Shown here: piece after piece, positions 12,087-23,249 of the stretch
Layout: every line of letters begins with the position of its first letter
Numbering within the stretch: the first letter of the stretch is position 1
DNA from: Nemophila menziesii
Taxonomy: Eukaryota > Streptophyta > Magnoliopsida > Boraginales > Hydrophyllaceae
Reading direction: 5' to 3'
Assembly (NCBI GenBank): GCA_029959085.1
Contig: JARWIR010000062.1
Span: 1,426,001 to 1,490,000, forward strand
Length of the DNA stretch: 64,000 nt
Position numbers and translations under genes: made by a program
Notes under the pieces: generated by a model
What the model was told of the DNA's origin: nothing
Databases searched by the model: none
What the model saw: the letters and a program-made list of their open reading frames with translations, nothing else

Positions 12087-13084
12087 TTTTTTGAGGTTTA
12101 AAGCTGAGTCCGAGCCCGTGGCGGAGGCAGCGGTTGAGTCTGATGAAAGCATTGAGGTGAAATAATTATCTTTTATACCATTTTAAATGTGGATTATTTT
12201 CTATGGTTAAATAATAGAAGCAATGGCTCCATGCATTTAACATATACTATCTTTTTTTACATATAGATACTTCCGGAACAATTGTCGAGGCTGAAATTTC
12301 CTAAAATTTTAAAAAGGCAGTTACTTGAAGATTGGAAGTATGTTACTCAACAAAATAAGGTTGGTGAATCTTTTTCTCACAATATATGTGTTATTTAATG
12401 TGCATATGTGATGTTTGTAACTTCTTGTGCGTGTTGATGCAGCTTGTAACACTCCCTCGAGATCCTGCAATCACTGAAATAGTAGAAAATTATAAGGATA
12501 TCATGCAAGTATTATTTGTTGAAGTTTTTGTACTTTTCTTAGGTGTTTTAAGATTTTCTTGTCTTATTCAGGAACAATCATACTTCAGTTTTAAAGATTG
12601 TGAATGATATACATATCTACTTTAACATATCATTACGAACTCGACTTCTGTGCAGCAACGAGCATCAACAGTACAGTCAAATGGTTATTTGATGATATCT
12701 CTTTGTCGAGTATTTATGGTACATAAAATTTTCCTCGCCTCTTTGGAATATGTTAAAATCTCTATTTTTATACTTTTTGATGAGATTCCTATTATAGGTA
12801 ATTTTGTTATATCATTTTTTGTATTTGCAGTCTAACTTCATGAGTTATTATCGCATTTGAAAATTCAAGTACAGACACTCCTTGGACTACAGGAACATCT
12901 GCTAGACTTTGTCAGGTATTTTTATGAGCTTTTAACATTTTATTTGTTTTCATATATAACTTACTTCTTGTATGATATTTTCTAACATTTTTGCATGGTG
13001 CTACTCTTACAGGTTTCTGGAGTACAATCATGGTTTCTGGAGGACAATCATGATGCCTTCTTCCTTCTTGTTTATGGTGGCTAA
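12087..13084 (+). pseudogene. MRG-domain (MRG15/EAF3-like) gene remnant
   Basis: MRG proteins are chromatin readers of NuA4/histone acetyltransferase complexes in the nucleus. Exon-like blocks lie at 12087-12151, 12267-12359, 12443-12508, 12656-12718, 12831-12915 and 13013-13084, mostly bounded by AG/GT. They encode LKRQLLEDWKYVTQQNK then LVTLPRDPAITEIVENY, the start of the MRG domain, then NEHQQYSQMV, DDISLSSIYG, ELLSHLKIQ and LLDFVRFLEDNHDAFFLLVYGG. The chromodomain and the exon expected to encode the FDKALP region are not visible. Disablements: a shift between QMV and DDIS, a TAA where family members have lysine (VKLPELL), and a 20-bp tandem duplication at 13013-13052. The order of MRG blocks makes the family call strong although no search was done. 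Confidence 0.7.
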
Positions 13085-13285
13085 ACAAATTCGATATTAT
13101 TCTGCAATTGTTAAAGACCATATTTTCTTTTCATATATATATTATTGTAGTTTACTAGTCAGATAGGTGCATGATATTTTATGTATTAATTACTAGGGGT
13201 GGATTGAAAACTAGTATAGTAGTCTCATTCAGGTTGTAAGTTATAATATATATAAGACTAGAGCCTGTTATATTTAATATCTTAC

Positions 13286-13532
13286 TATTATGAAATATTG
13301 TAGTTTGTTGGTATTATTCTAGAGTAGTGGAGAGTCTTTGTAATTTTTTTCCTTTATTCTTTGTAACTCTTATATTTAATCATATATAATGGTGTAGTTA
13401 GTAGGCTAGTCCAAGGGTCTATAATTCCCTATATAAAGGTTGGTTGTTCATTGTTTCTACTACACTTTTGGTTGCATATGAAGAACAAAACTTCTCCATT
13501 AGTCTTATACTTTTTCTTCTTGTTTTACAACA
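13286..13532 (+). repeat. 5' LTR of the copia element
   Basis: Begins TATTATGAAATATT (TG mutated to TA) and ends ACAACA. It aligns over its full length with 17502-17748, with scattered substitutions. A TATA-like CTATATAAAGG lies about 100 bases before its end in both LTRs. Confidence 0.9.
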
Positions 13533-14308
13533 CATTATCAACACGACTTTACCAACCGAACTAATGTAATTTGAGACTTTTCGTAATTTTTATTTTATTG
13601 TTATATAGAGGTAAATAATTCTTGGGGTAAGATCTATTTTTTTAATTATTTATGTTATATTATAATATAATTGATTACTTTAACTCTATTTAAAAAATAT
13701 ATTCCAAAAGAGTAAAGATTCATCAACATTCATTTACCTCTTCAAATCTAGAATTTTGAAAGAGAAGATTCAACTTGAAATTGTACAAGTTTGTTTCAAG
13801 AAATGTAATTACAATTACTTTAAAAAATGACGAGAATAAGCAACTGAATGTTTGCTTCAATTTATAAATTATGATTGCTTAAAAATAATATGAAACTCGT
13901 CTTGTTTATAAAAAAAATTACAATTTTTGAGTTGTTTAAAAAATATTATTCAAGCCTACTTCTTACAAAAGTATGATTCATGAAAATGAGTCTAATTATA
14001 TTGAGAAATATTATTGTCATATATCTTGACTTTGAAATCAAGTGAGAAAATAAAGCTTATATAAAAAAAATTGGACATGTAATCCAAATACACCACAATA
14101 AAAAAAATATGGATTGAAATTGCGAAAGCATCTATGAAAGATTATTAAATTCATTTATTATAATCTCATTAATTATAGACTTAAAGTCTCAATATTTAGA
14201 AAATAAATAAATTATTGAATTATGCAAATAAATATAAAGATGTATTCTCTTAAATTCTCAAATAAATTTTGATGACATGAAAAAAAATTCTATTATCGTT
14301 TCTATGAA

Positions 14309-14502
14309 GAGTAATGATATTTGTCATCCCTTTTTGGTTCACCCTTGTATCACCCCTTATGTGTCACCTTATATGGCATTTAGAGAGAGAGAGAGAGAGA
14401 GAAATAAATTAGGAAAGAGAAACACTCTTATTGGTGTTTAAAACCTCCACGTAGGAGGTATTATAAAGGTAAACCAAAAAGCAAGGATGAATATCATTAC
14501 TC
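14309..14502. mobile_element. Mutator-type MITE (194 bp)
   Basis: The ends are inverted repeats: GAGTAATGATAT at 14309 and ATATCATTACTC ending at 14502. Weaker matching continues inward to about 38 bases (cctttttggttcaccc versus its inverse). The 9-bp direct repeat TTCTATGAA flanks both sides (14300-14308, 14503-14511), the size made by Mutator transposases. An internal (GA)n run lies at 14375-14401. It has no coding capacity and inserted into the copia element. Confidence 0.85.
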
Positions 14503-17092
14503 TTCTATGAAATATTGAATGTTAAAATGTTCATCTTTTACTAAAAATATAATCAAATGTTACAAGGGAGTTTCAAACTCTCAACCTCTGGCAAAGAGGT
14601 TACTTTAATAGGTTGTTTTATACCAATCAATCATCATGTCATAAGTGAAAATTATTTGACATAATTATTTTATGATGAATATCATTTGGATAAATCCAAT
14701 ATTAAATCAAATACGAGAGGATAAACTTATATTCTATGAAGGATATTAAATCTTTATTGTATCTTCTCAAAGATCCAAGGCCTAAAACTTTTATATTTTC
14801 AGAATTATTCTACAAATTTGTAAAAAATGCAAAATCTTGAACTATCAGAACATATATATAACAAGATATTTCTTGATGTTCCATGTGAAATATATAAAGA
14901 ATCATCAAATAAAAATGGTATTTATATCATATGGTGAAATAATCAATATATATGATCAATCACAATTTTTATTCAATAGAGTTGTGAATAAATTCATATA
15001 CTAGTATCACTGATAATATATGAGCGAGTCCAACTCGATTAAATTTCAAAAATAGAGTGACAAAATATCTTGTATTGAGATGTTTCATATGCTTGATATG
15101 CACAAAAAAGTTGATATTTAATAAAAACTCATCAACATGATCAATCGGTCAAAACCATCACATGAAGTGATATAAGTTTGATGACCCTAATCTTTTGTTA
15201 GGTTAGGCTTTTCTGTCGTGTTTATTGATATAAATTTATTATCATGAATATAATCATGATTATAACCACAACCACTAATACGATATTGATCAATAATGTT
15301 TAAATCGTAAAATAAATATTACTAGGCTATCTTTTTTTTTGTCCTATTTGAAGTCAATAGTCAAATTCAGGGGGAGAAATATATGATCTAGCAGAATATA
15401 TATTTTCTTAAAATAGAAAATCGCTAGACAATTGGTTGTTAATTCGTCTAATATGATTTATATTTAAAAAAGTCCAGCAAAAAATCATGAATACCCTCAC
15501 TGGTCAAAGACCTAAGGTATTCATCTATAAATTGTTACTTGTGCAACATAATATATAAATGTTCCACCATTATGCACAAAGATGAAAATTTATTTTCAAT
15601 CTACAATGATTGATATGTAACTTGGGTTTGCCACATGAAAAAATATGTATACAGAAATATGCATAAAGCATTATTCTCATGATCAGAGGGGGAGTTTAAA
15701 AATATTTTATAAGATGCATCCTCATCCTCGCAAATAAATTATGAGCTTAATGTAAAAATAAGATGCATTCATAAGTGACTAAATCACGTATTCAGCTTGA
15801 TAAGATCATGTTCAAATTAATTTTTTTAAATACTCTGCAACGCGTAAAGCGTGGTCGACCTGTCGATTCCAAAATATCATAAAATTGAACAGTATGAGTA
15901 AGTTGGCACTTCTAAAATTATCATGAAATAATGCAGAAAATACAACTAAAGAATAGTACTCTATAAAGCTACCAGGTGCCTGGATATTTTCTCAATATTG
16001 AGAAATTGAGATAAAAGAATCTCATTCAATTATATTACTACAGAAATATATGGAATCGAAAAACAAATTGATCATGATCGAATAATATGTGCAGATGATC
16101 CTGTAAAAGTTACTGAATGAAAACGAGGATCTTGAATCGAAATCCATTGTATAATGTCGTCTAGAAAAATTAATTGGAACAATAGAAAAAGACGCAATCA
16201 GGCATAATCATACTCACACAGTCAATGTGAATATATGAATTACTTTTTAGTGGAAAATATTTGCCTGAAAGTTTCATATAGGACTTCATGTGCGTCTTAT
16301 GATAAAATTAATTTACCAATATGTATCATGTGATACGAAAAATCACATGAAAGTTTTTAGAAGACTAAAAACGCGTATACATAAATCTCAAGATATATTA
16401 GAATGATATTTGTATTACTTTTGTTGTCTTTGAATATTTAATTGTCTTATATATTATCATGTAATTTGCCATATATTTGCTTTATATTTCATAAGTAAAA
16501 TATGTGATTATTTATGATTACGTGCATGAATATTTATTACTCTAAATTGCACATCATTGTGTTTTGTGGATCATTCCAATGTTATATAACGATATGACAA
16601 CATGTATTGTTTAATTTGAAATTATAGTTACTCTTATAAAATGTGTAAGATACTAAATATAAAGATCATACTCGAAACTGATAGTCATCACATATGCATT
16701 TACATGAGGGAGATACGAATACATGTTGCGCTCTTTTCCCCTTCGTCAAGGTTTTTTCCCATAAGGTTTTTTCCCATAAGGTTTTCCTGACAAGATTTTT
16801 AACGAGAAAAATTAAAAGCGTATTGATAAAGATCATATATGTACTCTTTTTCCTTCACTAGGTTTTTATCCCATAGGGTTTTTCTAGTAAGGTTTTAAAG
16901 AGACATATCAATAAAATTTTGGTGGATATTCAACTCGAATTGGTCAAATTAAAATTCACAAGGCAATTCCAAGATGCAAAATCCAAGATGAATATCATGT
17001 CAATATAATTTATTGGTTGCACTTTATAAATTTATGCAAAGATACTTCCATTTCATGAGACAAGTCGATAATACTAATGATCAAGATACTTT

Positions 17093-17347
17093 ACTTTTTT
17101 TTTATGTATGGGTGTCTGGGACAGCTTACGCGCACCACGACTATTCCCATAGAAAATATACACGCCTCCTCATGCATACTCCCACTTAATCAGAACTAGG
17201 TTACCCATGTTCAGGGAGGGGACTCGGACCTTGCACCTCTTGCTTACCCCCATTAAGGGCTCAAGAAATAACAAGGTTGAGGGGATCTGAACCCTGTACC
17301 TCCTAGATGTGAGACAAGGTCCTGGCCATTGAGCTAGTCCCAATGGT
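17093..17347 (-). mobile_element. tRNA-derived SINE with 18-bp target duplication
   Basis: On the minus strand the head has an A-box TAGCTCAATGG and a B-box GGGTTCAGATCCCC. The body ends in an A tract (the T run at 17094-17103 on the plus strand). TAATGATCAAGATACTTT is repeated exactly on both sides (17075-17092, 17348-17365). The body, including the gcttacgcgcacc block, is unlike the other two SINEs here, so this is a second family. It lies in the 3' region of the copia element. Confidence 0.85.
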
Positions 17348-17501
17348 TAATGATCAAGATACTTTGTCCACACATTCAGAGGGAGATGCATCGCGTTGCA
17401 CTCTTTTCCCTTGACTAATTTTTTTTCCCATCGGGTTTTACTAGCGAGGTATTTAACGAGGCAACATCATATACGTATTTGAAATAATACCCAAGGGGGA
17501 G

Positions 17502-17748
17502 TGTTATGAAATATTACAATGAGTGGGTATTATTCTAGAGTGGTTGAGAGCCTTTGTAACTTTTTTCCTTTGTTCTTTGTAACTCTCATATTTAATCATA
17601 TATAATGGTGTAGTTAGTAGACTGGTCCAAGGGTCTATAATTCCCTATATAAAGGCTAGTTGTTCATTGTTCCTACTACACTTTTGGTTGCATAAGATGA
17701 ATAAAACTCCTACATTAGTTTTATACTTTTTATTCTTGTTTCACAACA
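17502..17748 (+). repeat. 3' LTR of the copia element
   Basis: Starts TGTTATGAAATATT directly after the polypurine tract and ends ACAACA, followed by the CTTAC target duplication. Same length as the 5' LTR. Confidence 0.9.
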
Positions 17749-17753
17749 CTTAC

Positions 17754-19080
17754 TTGTTATTAACATATAGTATCATATTATGTTTATGATATAAGATATA
17801 TTATTATATACTTTATTTTTGCGCTATCACGTGAACTACAACCCTTGTTCCCAAGGCAAGGGGAAAAAATAAGACTCTTCCATAATTATTTGGTTTGTCG
17901 GTAACTAAAACAATACTTAATTCAAAATAATCTATAGCCATGTCTAATTTAGTTCCTTACACACCCAAAGACCTTATCAAATTGACGACAACCTTGAGTA
18001 ATTGAAAACTGGCATCAAAGAGGTTGAAATAAGAGACTTCAAATAACATAGATATGATCGTTCCTAAAAAGGTTCATAAAAGAACCCTTTCTATATTGAT
18101 CGAGAAGAGTTGTCTCCAGTGGATAGCGCCCTTGAGTTGGAACCTGATAAAACATTGAGCATGGAAGGGGTCGTTTGATCTACAATTAGTTATAGAGACG
18201 CTATCGTTGACCACCTTGATAGTAAGAGCCTAGCAAAGGTATAAAAAATTCAACCTTTTGTTGACCCCAATAATGGTGGGGGCTGATTGCCATTGTTGTT
18301 GCATCGGTAGTAGCGCGACATCACAAGGACAAGATTGGGTGAAAGCAAGATCATACGATCACGTCCCCAAGAAGTGTGGGTGCGGAACGAGAAAGAGAGC
18401 AGACATTTTGGGGTTCAGTGAATGACGAGGGAGTCCCCAATTCAATAAAATCTTACAAGGAAGTTGTTAATCGTAGGTTGAATTTTTGTTTTTTTTCATT
18501 TGTTTTATCAAGAAAACGAACCAAAAGACAGACTAGTTTCACAATTTTTTTGCCCGTGATCGTATTCTGAGTACTAAAAAAGGCGAACAAACAAATTCTT
18601 CCCTCGCCACGCTACCACAAAAAGAAACCACATCCAAAACCCTTTGATCCTCTGACATACATGGGTCACTATGTACAAAAAATGGTAGTTGTAGGATTTT
18701 TGCCAAATGACAACAAGCAGCAGCAGTGTTTAGCTACAGGATTGAATAGCAACACTAGGGCTTTTTCTGCTAGACAGTCCAGTGTATTTATGATTACTAC
18801 AGTTGGTGTCGAGTCAAATATAGTCCAAGACAATGAAGTATTGTTTGGGTTATTCAAATTATTCAGGGTATTCAGGTTTTCCGAGTAATTCAGAGAATCT
18901 GAGTTTTGAGGAGGAGCGTTTTACTAGTTTCTTTGATGAAGACGCTCCATTTGTAATGGTGGTAGTAAACTAATAAATAAACGTGAAAGAAGTGACAAAT
19001 GAAAACTCTTAAAGAGTCTAGAACAGGTGCAACTAAGGATAAATTTTTAAGGGGCTAAATGTGCAAATATTGATGGCGCA
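17754..19080 (+). other. Non-coding or decayed LINE 5' region
   Basis: There is no intact gene. The DNA precedes a plus-strand LINE endonuclease region and may be its decayed first ORF and leader. Open frames at 18376-18570 and 18661-18888 carry no motif I recognise. Confidence 0.35.
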
Positions 19081-19089
19081 AAAAAGGGG

Positions 19090-20790
19090 AAGTCCCCCAA
19101 TAATCATTAATGATTATTATATCTTGGAATATAAGGGAATTCACCTCATACCATAAGAGGTGAGGGTTTGTGAACCTCATTGCAAGGAATAATATTGACA
19201 TTGTAGGAATTTTGGAAACCAAAACAACCGGTTAACTATTGGTTTTTCATGAAGACAATGTTTAAGGGGTGGGAGTATGTTAATAATTGTGACACGATTA
19301 TTCATGGAAGGATTTTGGTTGTTTGAGATCCGAATAAGGTGGAAGTGAATACTATCTATAATGTCTCAAGTGATTTATTGTACGGTTGGTTGTAAGGTTA
19401 CATGTAAAAGCGTATACACTTCCTCCATATACTGAATGAATGATAAAATAAAAAGAAGAGACTTATGGAGTAACCTAGTGGATTACGCTCCTACTTTTGA
19501 TGAACCGTGGATTTTGTTATGAGACATAAAAAATTTGGCTCACAAGGAAAGGAATAACGGAAGACTTTTCTATTTTAAGCTCTTGTATATTTCTTCATGA
19601 CGTTTGTAATTAAAATTGTTCTTCTGACAAGAAAAACACGGAAGACCAATTACAATGAGTGATTATAACAAGTTTGTCGATTTTTGCAGTGCTTGGATTA
19701 GAAGATCTACAACAAACCGGTCAATTATTTACTTGGCACAATAACTTTATAGCGAGTCGACTTGATAGACTTATGGGAAATCGGAAACTTGAAACTTCAG
19801 ATCATTATGTTCATGCAGAATTCTTGCCTAAGTCGAGTGTTTTGAATCATTATCCATGCAGTATGAATATGTTTCTTCAAAATGTAACAAGAGACCCACC
19901 TTTTCGGTTTTGTGACATGTGGATGGATCATGATAAATATGGAGAGGTGGTAACTAACGGGTAGAATAAAAAGCTACTTGAGGGATAAAACAATTATGTA
20001 TTTGCAGCAAGCTAAAAAAATATAAATGTGAATTTGCAGAACCTAAACAAAAAGAACTTCTCTTATATATCTGAGAGAGTTAAAAAAACAAATGAAGCTT
20101 TGGAGAAAACAGAAGTCTGAATCCAACATGATATAGGTGATAATTTAATTTATGCAGAAATAGTGATGCTTCAAAAGTAAACCATTATATTTGAAAAATC
20201 TAAAATTAGTTTACTATAAGAGAAAGCTAAGAGTGATTATGTTTCGAAGAATGCTTTATACTCTAAATTATTTTATGGGATTACGAAAAGTAAACAAAGA
20301 AAAAAGATTATTTCCAGATCCAATTGCCTAACAGAGAATATACTACTTCATGAGAGCAATTTTTTGATGCATTTGTGGGACACTATAAGAAGTTGTTTGG
20401 TAGTAGCGATGAAACGTATAATGTATAATATGGATTCGCGTTTTTTTTTTATTGGAGTAAAGCCCTAACAAGAGAATAACTGAGCAAGGGATACAATTAT
20501 ATGCCAACATTACTGATGTGGATTCGAGTATTTTTTTATTGGAGTAAAATCCGAGCAAGAAAGCAAGGGATACAATTATATATCAACATTAGTCACGAAA
20601 AAATTAAACGACGTGACCTTTCGTATTATTAATGATAATGTATTTGGACCTGATGAATATTCTTTGTTTTTCTTAAAAAAAAAAAATTGGATGTTATTGG
20701 AAACGATGTAATTGCAGCTATTCAAAAGTTTTCCTAGTCGGAATTTTGCTTAAATAATTGAATTGTACAAGTAATTTCAAAAAATATTAG
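19090..20790 (+). pseudogene. L1-type LINE ORF2 remnant (endonuclease, RT start)
   Basis: ORF2 of plant LINEs encodes an APE endonuclease and a reverse transcriptase that nick the target and copy the RNA. The plus strand here reads SWNIREFTSYHKR with NNIDIVGILETKTTG, the endonuclease start. GRILVV-DPNKVEV follows, then TGQLFTWHNNFIASRLDRLM and a PPFRFCDMWMDHDKY block. After a decayed linker, FGPDEYSLFFLKK near 20640-20690 marks the beginning of the RT domain, and the element stops soon after. Frames shift often, and a local duplication (20431-20591) interrupts it. 3' truncation at RT is unusual for a LINE and implies later deletion. Confidence 0.7.
20431..20591 (+). repeat. Local tandem duplication inside the LINE remnant
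   Basis: Two diverged copies (20431-20512, 20519-20591) share TGGATTCG, a T run with ATTGGAGTAAA, and GCAAGGGATACAATTATAT. They differ by small indels. Confidence 0.8.
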
Positions 20791-20937
20791 GAATAACTGA
20801 AAAAGATAACCTAGTAATAAGCATTTTCCCGAATGCAATTTCCTTTATGTTTTCGATTTACGTAACTTTTTTTTCTTTTTGTCCAATATCTTTCAGATTT
20901 ACGAAACTTGCTCTTGACTAAATTAGGGATAACTGAG

Positions 20938-21061
20938 ATAGATAGTTGGCCTAGTGGTTAGGCTACTCCGCAGAGACCAAGAGGTCCTGGGATCGAATCT
21001 CATTGGAGTCGAAATGACTCCGAGTCCAAAGTGGCTCTCTCATGTACTCAAAAAAAAAAAA
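20938..21061 (+). mobile_element. tRNA-derived SINE with 17-bp target duplication
   Basis: A-box-like TGGCCTAGTGGTTAGGCTAC and B-box-like GGTCCTGGGATCGAATCTC lie in a tRNA-like head. The tail ATGACTCCGAGTCCAAAGTG is shared with the SINE at 10354-10466, and an A tract closes the element. AATTAGGGATAACTGAG (20921-20937) is repeated with one change at 21062-21078. Confidence 0.85.
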
Positions 21062-21538
21062 AATTAGGGATAACTAAGAGATGGTTGGATTTCATTAGGA
21101 TTTTAAGGCACTCCAATTAAATTTCCAATGTTTCAACAATCTTAAAAAAAACACTGACCCATTTCCTTAAATTTTTCTTACCATTTCATCCATCGGTTTT
21201 TACAAACTAAATTCTCCCCATCAACCATTTTTTTCCATGCAACAATAATTACTCAAAATCTTCTTTCCTCTCTATAAAAATTAATATATTAAGGAAACTA
21301 AAATTTTCATCTCAAACAAAATACAACTTTGATTAGCAAAATCCCTTTTTAAGCTAGGTCTTGCTTCAATAATCTGCACAAAAAAACACATAAATATCTC
21401 AATGGACAAAATTAAGTAAAAGGTAGGTTTTTTAAAAATAAAAATGAACTTTATTAAAATAAATAAGCATCGAATAATGTCAAAAAAAAAAAAAAAGCAT
21501 CGAAAACATGAAAATATAATCGAAATTAAAAACAACTT

Positions 21539-22905
21539 TTAGCCAAGAAATTTCTTACCATCATGTTTCTTGACTAGGCTCCTAAGAAAAAGCATGCAAA
21601 TGACTAAAAAGCCCACTCCTGCTGCCCCTCCTAATATTATAGCAACTGTTTTGCCAGTATTTTGCTCAGAAGACCCTATATAATATTAAATAAAATGCAA
21701 CTTATTAAATTAAAAAAATAGAGTATCAAATCTTGTGATAGAACGCAAATCTAAACTAGACAAACATCTTGTGAAGAGCATTAAAAATCATTATTTAATC
21801 ACATGCTTCATCCCTTATTGACCCCTATATAAAAGTCTACCCCACACCTTACAAAGGTGGAGACAGCTCACATATTGTACTAGTGTTTTGTTTTTTCCTT
21901 GTTAAAAGTTAACCTTAATAAAGAAGAATCAACTATAGTATGGATAGTAATTTATTTCATTGAATAATAAATAGTAAAATGAAAAAGCAATACCTGAATC
22001 AGAAGAATGATAAGAAGAATCATGAGGTGAATATGAAGAAGAAGAAGATCTTTTAGGTGCTCCATTTGGATAATAGCTATAACTAATAAAACATTTATGA
22101 AGATAAATTTGACCAGAAATTGAATTTCCACATTCAACTTGAGCTTTTTGAACAGCATTTTTCACACACTCACCACAATCTGAAACACCCACATCACCTT
22201 CACATTGTCCTAATACATAAGTAGCTTGATAATTTGTTGTATAAAAACCACCTATAGCACCATTACTTGTAATACCATTCTCTAATGCATTAAACGCAGT
22301 GTCTCTTGTTTCTTCAAATCCACTTCCTCCACCATTTTTTCCACTGCACGATTTGTACAACATTTCCATTCCAGAGATTTGTGGGAATCCATTAACTTCA
22401 TATAACATATAACAACCATATAATTGGATTCTTGCAGCTACTTGTTTCCCACAAAGCTTATCTATAAGGATAGGTAAGTTGCTTATACAGTTATAGCAGT
22501 CTACGTTTGATAAGTCACCTCTACATTGGAAAAGTCCTGTTATAGTAGTCTGGCTAGTACCTGTTAAAATATAGTAAAGTGTATATTCATGGAACTGATC
22601 TATTTAGTAGTGCGTGTATTGTGTGTGATTTATGGAAGAAATAACTAGAAGGACTAGAGAGAGTTACTACCTGTTGTAGTCTTGAAATACTTGGCTTTTG
22701 AAGATTGTGCAATGAGAGTGCCAAAAAGAGCTGAAAGTGCTTGTGAGTAAACACCACTTGGATCTGATAAACTCTGTTTTGCACAACCTTTATACACTAA
22801 GGTTTTGTACTCTGGTTCAGATTTGATCAACGGAAACACCTCAATAATTGCTAAAATGAACAAAAATTGAATTGATAACCAAAAGGGTCTCGTGGGTAAA
22901 ACCAT
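21539..22905 (-). CDS. Plasmodesmata-located protein (PDLP)-like, two DUF26 domains
   Basis: PDLPs are type I membrane proteins that sit in plasmodesmata and regulate their permeability. Three exons, 22905-22671, 22560-21994 and 21675-21539, with GT/AG borders, give exactly 313 codons (312 residues plus TAA). Residues 1 to about 28 form a hydrophobic signal peptide. Two Gnk2/DUF26 modules follow with CX8CX2C cores, C91-C100-C103 and C198-C207-C210. A serine-rich hinge comes next, then a single membrane helix (about 277-299, starting near GKTVAIILGGAAGVG) and a short basic tail. Length and layout match the family, and the tail sequence is very like PDLP6/7/8 members as I remember them. The lack of a kinase domain separates it from CRK receptors. 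It appears intact, and transposon debris lies on both sides. Confidence 0.88.
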
Positions 22906-23249
22906 TTTTGAGGTTTTCTTCTTTTTTTCTCTTTCTAAGATTAACTAAGTCATGGCTTCTACTATGAGATATCTTGGTGAAATGTTGCTTGCTATTTGCT
23001 GCTGCCTTGGTGGATATTTTCTCTTTTTGCACAAAAAGTGCTTTGGTTTTGGGTTTTATGGAGTTTTGGGATTTTTTACTTTTTCTCTTTGGATAGCTTG
23101 GCTTATCTTGGGGTTTGTTTGTGAAGAGATGAGAATCGTATCCTTTTTTTTTACTGTATATACGTACAATGTACATTTGTTATTTCGATGAGTCCTAACT
23201 AAGCTTTATAGAAAAGTAAAAATTACTAAAAGATCCTTAGTTGGTGTGT

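Larger units (their letters stand above)
13286..17748 (+). mobile_element. Complete, decayed Ty1/copia retrotransposon
   Basis: Two 247-bp LTRs (13286-13532, 17502-17748) bound a 4.0-kb interior, and CTTAC flanks both outer ends (13281-13285, 17749-17753) as target duplication. A purine tract AAGGGGGAG (17493-17501) abuts the 3' LTR. The base order after the 5' LTR (cattatcaacacg) sits at the primer-site position, but I cannot assign the tRNA. Coding capacity is ruined by stops. Remnants include KRGRPVDSK near 15850, typical of the copia integrase-RT linker, and a block near 16130-16200 resembling the start of the RT domain. Most of RT and RNase H are missing. The repeated cccataaggtttt blocks at 16735-16900 and 17395-17460 are common in copia 3' regions. 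A MITE and a SINE are nested inside. Confidence 0.9.

Noticed and set aside
20938..21061. tRNA gene
   Set aside because: The A and B boxes are tRNA-like, but the sequence cannot fold as a full tRNA, has a non-tRNA tail with poly-A and is flanked by a target duplication, so it is a SINE.
22952..23191. Hydrophobic 79-codon frame divergent from the PDLP-like gene
   Set aside because: It lies over the T-rich upstream region of the minus-strand gene; hydrophobic translation is expected from T-rich DNA and no family motif is present.
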